In this document: positions 59,816-64,000 of the stretch, in pieces | How positions within the stretch are numbered: the stretch's first letter is position 1 | Layout of the letters: every line of letters begins with the position of its first letter | NCBI GenBank assembly: GCA_036583965.1 | Contig: JAZBQD010000030.1 | Location: forward strand, 115,196,926-115,260,925 | DNA length: 64,000 bases | DNA from: Prunella strophiata | Lineage: Eukaryota > Chordata > Aves > Passeriformes > Prunellidae | Reading direction: 5' to 3' | Position numbers and translations under genes: made by a program | Notes under the pieces: generated by a model | Told to the model about the DNA's origin: nothing | Databases searched by the model: none | Seen by the model: only the letters and a program-made list of their open reading frames with translations

Positions 59816-60845
59816 GGACAGTGACAGCCAGAGCTGACAGTGACACCCAGGACAGTGACAGTGACACCCAGGACAGGGGGACAGCAACACCCAGAACAGG
59901 GACAGTGACAGCCAGAGCTGACAGTGACTCCCAGAAGAGGGACAGAGACAGTGACACCCAGGACAGGGACAGTGACACCAGAGCAGGGACAGTGACAGTG
60001 ACAGTGACAGCCAGGACAGTGACAGTGACACCCAGAATGGTGACAGTGACAGTGACAGTGACAGTGACACCCAGAGCAGGGACAGTGACACCCAGAAGAG
60101 GGACAGAGACAGTGACACCCAGAACAGGGACAGTGACACCCAGGACAGGGACAGCAACACCCAGAACAGGGACAGTGACACCCAGGACAGTGACAGTGAC
60201 ACCCAGAACAGAGACAGTGACAGTGACACCCAGAACAGGGACAGTGACACCCAGAGCTGACAGTGACACCCAGGACAGGGACAGTGACAGCCAGAGCAGG
60301 GACAGTGACAGCCAGAACAGGACAGTGACACCCAGAGCTGACAGTGACAGCCAGAACAGTGACAGTGACAGTGACAGTGACAGCCAGAGCTGACAGTGAC
60401 ACCCAGGACAGTGACAGCCAGAACAGGGACAGTGACAGCCAGAGCTGACAGTGACACCCAGAACAGGGACAGTGACAGCCAGAGCAGTGACAGTGACAGC
60501 CAGAATGGTGACAGTGACAGTGACATCCAGAACAGGGACAGTGACAGCCAGAGCAGGGACAGTGACAGCCAGAACAGTGACAGTGACAGTGACACCCAGA
60601 ACAGTGACAGTGACACCCAGAGGTGACAGTGACAGCCAGAACAGGGACAGTGACACCCAGAGCTGACAGTGACAGCCAGAGCAGGGACAGTGACAGCCAG
60701 AGCTGACAGTGACACCCAGAGCAGGGACAGTGACACCCAGAGCAGGGACAGTGACACCCAGAGCAGGGACAGTGACAGTGACAGTGACAGTGACAGTGAC
60801 AGTGACACCCAGAGCTGACAGTGACAGCCAGAACAGTGACAGTGC
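59816..60845. repeat. Irregular minisatellite built on gacagtgaca units
   Basis: About 1 kb of mixed blocks: 'gggacagtgacagccagagc', 'gacagtgacacccagaacag', and pure runs of the hexamer 'gacagt' (for example 60769-60807). Block order is irregular, with no fixed higher-order unit that I can see. Plus-strand frames read Asp-Ser/Thr-rich, minus frames Val-Thr-Cys-rich; neither has gene structure around it. Confidence 0.9.
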
Positions 60846-61020
60846 CATCCTCCCATCCCAGGCCCAAAGCCAGGCCCAGCACAGCCAGACTCTGCTCTGC
60901 TGCTTGTGCCTCAGCCTGGCCTGGCCAAGCTCTGCCTCAGCCTGGCAGGTTTGGGACATTCCCAGAACAGGGCAGGGACCATGGAGGTCCCATCTGGGAC
61001 ATTCCCAGAACACCAGGCCA

Positions 61021-64000
61021 GTGCCAGCAGGTTTTGGCACCCAGGGACATTGCCAGGGCAGTGCCAGGAGGTTTTGTCACCCGGGGGCATTCCCAGGGCA
61101 GTGCCAGGAGGTTTTGTCACCCGGGGACATTGCCAGGGCAGTGCCAGGAGGTTTTGTCACCCGGGGACATTGCCAGGGCAGTGCCAGCAGGTTTTGTCAC
61201 CCGGGGACATTGCCAGGGCAGTGCCAGGAGGTTTTGTCACCCGGGGACATTGCCAGGGCAGTGCCAGCAGGTTTTGTCACCCGGGGACATTGCCAGGGCA
61301 GTGCCAGGAGGTTTTGTCACCCGGGGACATTGCCAGGGCAGTGCCAGGAGGTTTTGTCACCCGGGGACATTGCCAGGGCAGTGCCAGCAGGTTTTGGCAC
61401 CCAGGGACATTGCCAGGGCAGTGCCAGCAGGTTTTGGCACCCAGGGACATTGCCAGGGCAGTGCCAGGAGGTTTTGTCACCCGGGGACATTGCCAGGGCA
61501 GTGCCAGCAGGTTTTGGCACCCAGGGACATTGCCAGGGCAGTGCCAGCAGGTTTTGGCACCCAGGGACATTGCCAGGGCAGTGCCAGGAGGTTTTGTCAC
61601 CCGGGGACATTGCCAGGGCAGTGCCAGGAGGTTTTGTCACCCGGGGACATTGCCAGGGCAGTGCCAGCAGGTTTTGGCACCCAGGGACATTGCCAGGGCA
61701 GTGCCAGCAGGTTTTGGCACCCAGGGACATTGCCAGGGCAGTGCCAGCAGGTTTTGGCACCCAGGGACATTGCCAGGGCAGTGCCAGGAGGTTTTGTCAC
61801 CCGGGGACATTGCCAGGGCAGTGCCAGCAGGTTTTGGCACCCAGGGACATTGCCAGGGCAGTGCCAGGAGGTTTTGTCACCCGGGGACATTGCCAGGGCA
61901 GTGCCAGGAGGTTTTGTCACCCGGGGACATTGCCAGGGCAGTGCCAGCAGGTTTTGGCACCCAGGGACATTGCCAGGGCAGTGCCAGCAGGTTTTGGCAC
62001 CCAGGGACATTGCCAGGGCAGTGCCAGGAGGTTTTGTCACCCGGGGACATTGCCAGGGCAGTGCCAGGAGGTTTTGTCACCCGGGGACATTGCCAGGGCA
62101 GTGCCAGCAGGTTTTGGCACCCAGGGACATTGCCAGGGCAGTGCCAGCAGGTTTTGTCACCCGGGGACATTGCCAGGGCAGTGCCAGGAGGTTTTGTCAC
62201 CCGGGGACATTGCCAGGGCAGTGCCAGGAGGTTTTGTCACCCGGGGACATTGCCAGGGCAGTGCCAGGAGGTTTTGTCACCCGGGGACATTGCCAGGGCA
62301 GTGCCAGGAGGTTTTGTCACCCGGGGACATTGCCAGGGCAGTGCCAGGAGGTTTTGTCACCCGGGGACATTGCCAGGGCAGTGCCAGGAGGTTTTGTCAC
62401 CCGGGGACATTGCCAGGGCAGTGCCAGGAGGTTTTGTCACCCGGGGACATTGCCAGGGCAGTGCCAGCAGGTTTTGGCACCCAGGGACATTGCCAGGGCA
62501 GTGCCAGGAGGTTTTGTCACCCGGGGACATTGCCAGGGCAGTGCCAGGAGGTTTTGTCACCCGGGGACATTGCCAGGGCAGTGCCAGCAGGTTTTGGCAC
62601 CCAGGGACATTGCCAGGGCAGTGCCAGCAGGTTTTGGCACCCAGGGACATTGCCAGGGCAGTGCCAGGAGGTTTTGTCACCCGGGGACATTGCCAGGGCA
62701 GTGCCAGGAGGTTTTGTCACCCGGGGACATTGCCAGGGCAGTGCCAGGAGGTTTTGTCACCCGGGGACATTGCCAGGGCAGTGCCAGGAGGTTTTGTCAC
62801 CCGGGGACATTGCCAGGGCAGTGCCAGGAGGTTTTGTCACCCGGGGACATTGCCAGGGCAGTGCCAGGAGGTTTTGTCACCCGGGGACATTGCCAGGGCA
62901 GTGCCAGGAGGTTTTGTCACCCGGGGACATTGCCAGGGCAGTGCCAGGAGGTTTTGTCACCCGGGGACATTGCCAGGGCAGTGCCAGGAGGTTTTGTCAC
63001 CCGGGGACATTGCCAGGGCAGTGCCAGGAGGTTTTGTCACCCGGGGACATTGCCAGGGCAGTGCCAGGAGGTTTTGTCACCCGGGGACATTGCCAGGGCA
63101 GTGCCAGGAGGTTTTGTCACCCGGGGACATTGCCAGGGCAGTGCCAGGAGGTTTTGTCACCCGGGGACATTGCCAGGGCAGTGCCAGGAGGTTTTGTCAC
63201 CCGGGGACATTGCCAGGGCAGTGCCAGGAGGTTTTGTCACCCGGGGACATTGCCAGGGCAGTGCCAGGAGGTTTTGTCACCCGGGGACATTGCCAGGGCA
63301 GTGCCAGGAGGTTTTGTCACCCGGGGACATTGCCAGGGCAGTGCCAGGAGGTTTTGTCACCCGGGGACATTGCCAGGGCAGTGCCAGGAGGTTTTGTCAC
63401 CCGGGGACATTGCCAGGGCAGTGCCAGGAGGTTTTGTCACCCGGGGACATTGCCAGGGCAGTGCCAGGAGGTTTTGTCACCCGGGGACATTGCCAGGGCA
63501 GTGCCAGGAGGTTTTGTCACCCGGGGACATTGCCAGGGCAGTGCCAGGAGGTTTTGTCACCCGGGGACATTGCCAGGGCAGTGCCAGGAGGTTTTGTCAC
63601 CCGGGGACATTGCCAGGGCAGTGCCAGGAGGTTTTGTCACCCGGGGACATTGCCAGGGCAGTGCCAGGAGGTTTTGTCACCCGGGGACATTGCCAGGGCA
63701 GTGCCAGGAGGTTTTGTCACCCGGGGACATTGCCAGGGCAGTGCCAGGAGGTTTTGTCACCCGGGGACATTGCCAGGGCAGTGCCAGCAGGTTTTGTCAC
63801 CCGGGGACATTGCCAGGGCAGTGCCAGCAGGTTTTGTCACCCGGGGACATTGCCAGGGCAGTGCCAGCAGGTTTTGTCACCCGGGGACATTGCCAGGGCA
63901 GTGCCAGGAGGTTTTGTCACCCGGGGACATTGCCAGGGCAGTGCCAGGAGGTTTTGTCACCCGGGGACATTGCCAGGGCAGTGCCAGGAGGTTTTGTCAC
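61021..64000. repeat. 40-bp satellite, about 74 units, continuing past the window
   Basis: The 40-bp period is exact for 2,980 bp with no length variants. Three unit types occur: A (gtgccaggaggttttgtcac then ccggggacat), B (gtgccagcaggttttggcac then ccagggacat) and C, a hybrid (gcag with gtcac-ccg). Types A and B are mixed between 61.1 and 62.66 kb, A alone runs from 62661 to about 63780, then three C units at 63781, 63821 and 63861. The 'gttttgtcacccggggaca' core is close to invariant. Confidence 0.95.

Noticed and set aside
59027..60856. 609-codon minus-strand frame rich in VTVPALGVTV-like repeats
   Set aside because: Artefact of the gacagt minisatellite. The alternative frames are equally open.
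61021..64000. CRISPR-like array
   Set aside because: The 40-bp units are contiguous with no unique spacers, and the DNA is vertebrate. It is a satellite.

Overview
The window is vertebrate nuclear DNA, and almost certainly a bird, probably a passerine. The supporting evidence is the avian beta-globin gene set in its usual order, about 28 CR1-type LINE fragments with the avian CR1 3' end, small introns, and GC-rich minisatellites. The adult beta chain begins MVQWTAEEK, which I recall as typical of passerines. All genes are eukaryotic split genes, so most long open frames here are artefacts of tandem repeats whose period leaves no stop codon. Layout: (1) 1-15.8 kb, minus strand: the 5' half of NUP98 (nucleoporin 98, FG/GLFG repeats and the RAE1-binding GLEBS segment), from a CpG-rich promoter near 15.4-15.8 kb through eleven recognisable coding exons. 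The rest of the gene lies left of the window. One exon carries a 1-base frameshift and another lacks a clean donor. (2) 15.8-19.3 kb: two minisatellites, one a very uniform 19-bp array of about 132 copies, then a 500-N assembly gap. (3) 19.3-23.6 kb: no genes, with two clusters of GATA motifs downstream of the globins. (4) 23.8-38.9 kb, minus strand: the beta-globin cluster. In transcription order it has a rho-position embryonic gene (38899-37745), a hatching-type beta-H pseudogene (34736-33544), the adult beta gene (31704-30324), a conserved-looking beta/epsilon enhancer (about 29.8-29.94 kb) and an epsilon-position embryonic gene (26879-23849) whose second intron is filled by a 17-bp minisatellite. 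(5) 39-47.2 kb: the upstream interval where the locus control region and insulator of birds are expected. It has CR1 pieces, a few GATA and NF-E2-like motifs and a second 500-N gap. (6) 47.2-50.9 kb, plus strand: a complete four-exon folate receptor gene (FOLR1-like). Its start is preceded by 23 copies of a splice-acceptor-like 20-mer and its first coding intron is a G-rich, switch-region-like repeat. (7) 51-64 kb: no gene recognised, with CR1 copies, a 108-bp-arm inverted repeat, and minisatellites ending in a 40-bp satellite that runs off the window. The order folate receptor, regulatory interval, rho, beta-H, beta-A, enhancer, epsilon matches the known chicken locus. The observations most worth checking are the recent gene conversion between the two embryonic globins (339 bp identical, including intron 1 and the TATA region), loss of the CCAAT box from the epsilon-position promoter, the beta-H pseudogene, and the concentration of G-rich arrays on the sense strand of transcribed introns. 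I found no wholly new protein system.
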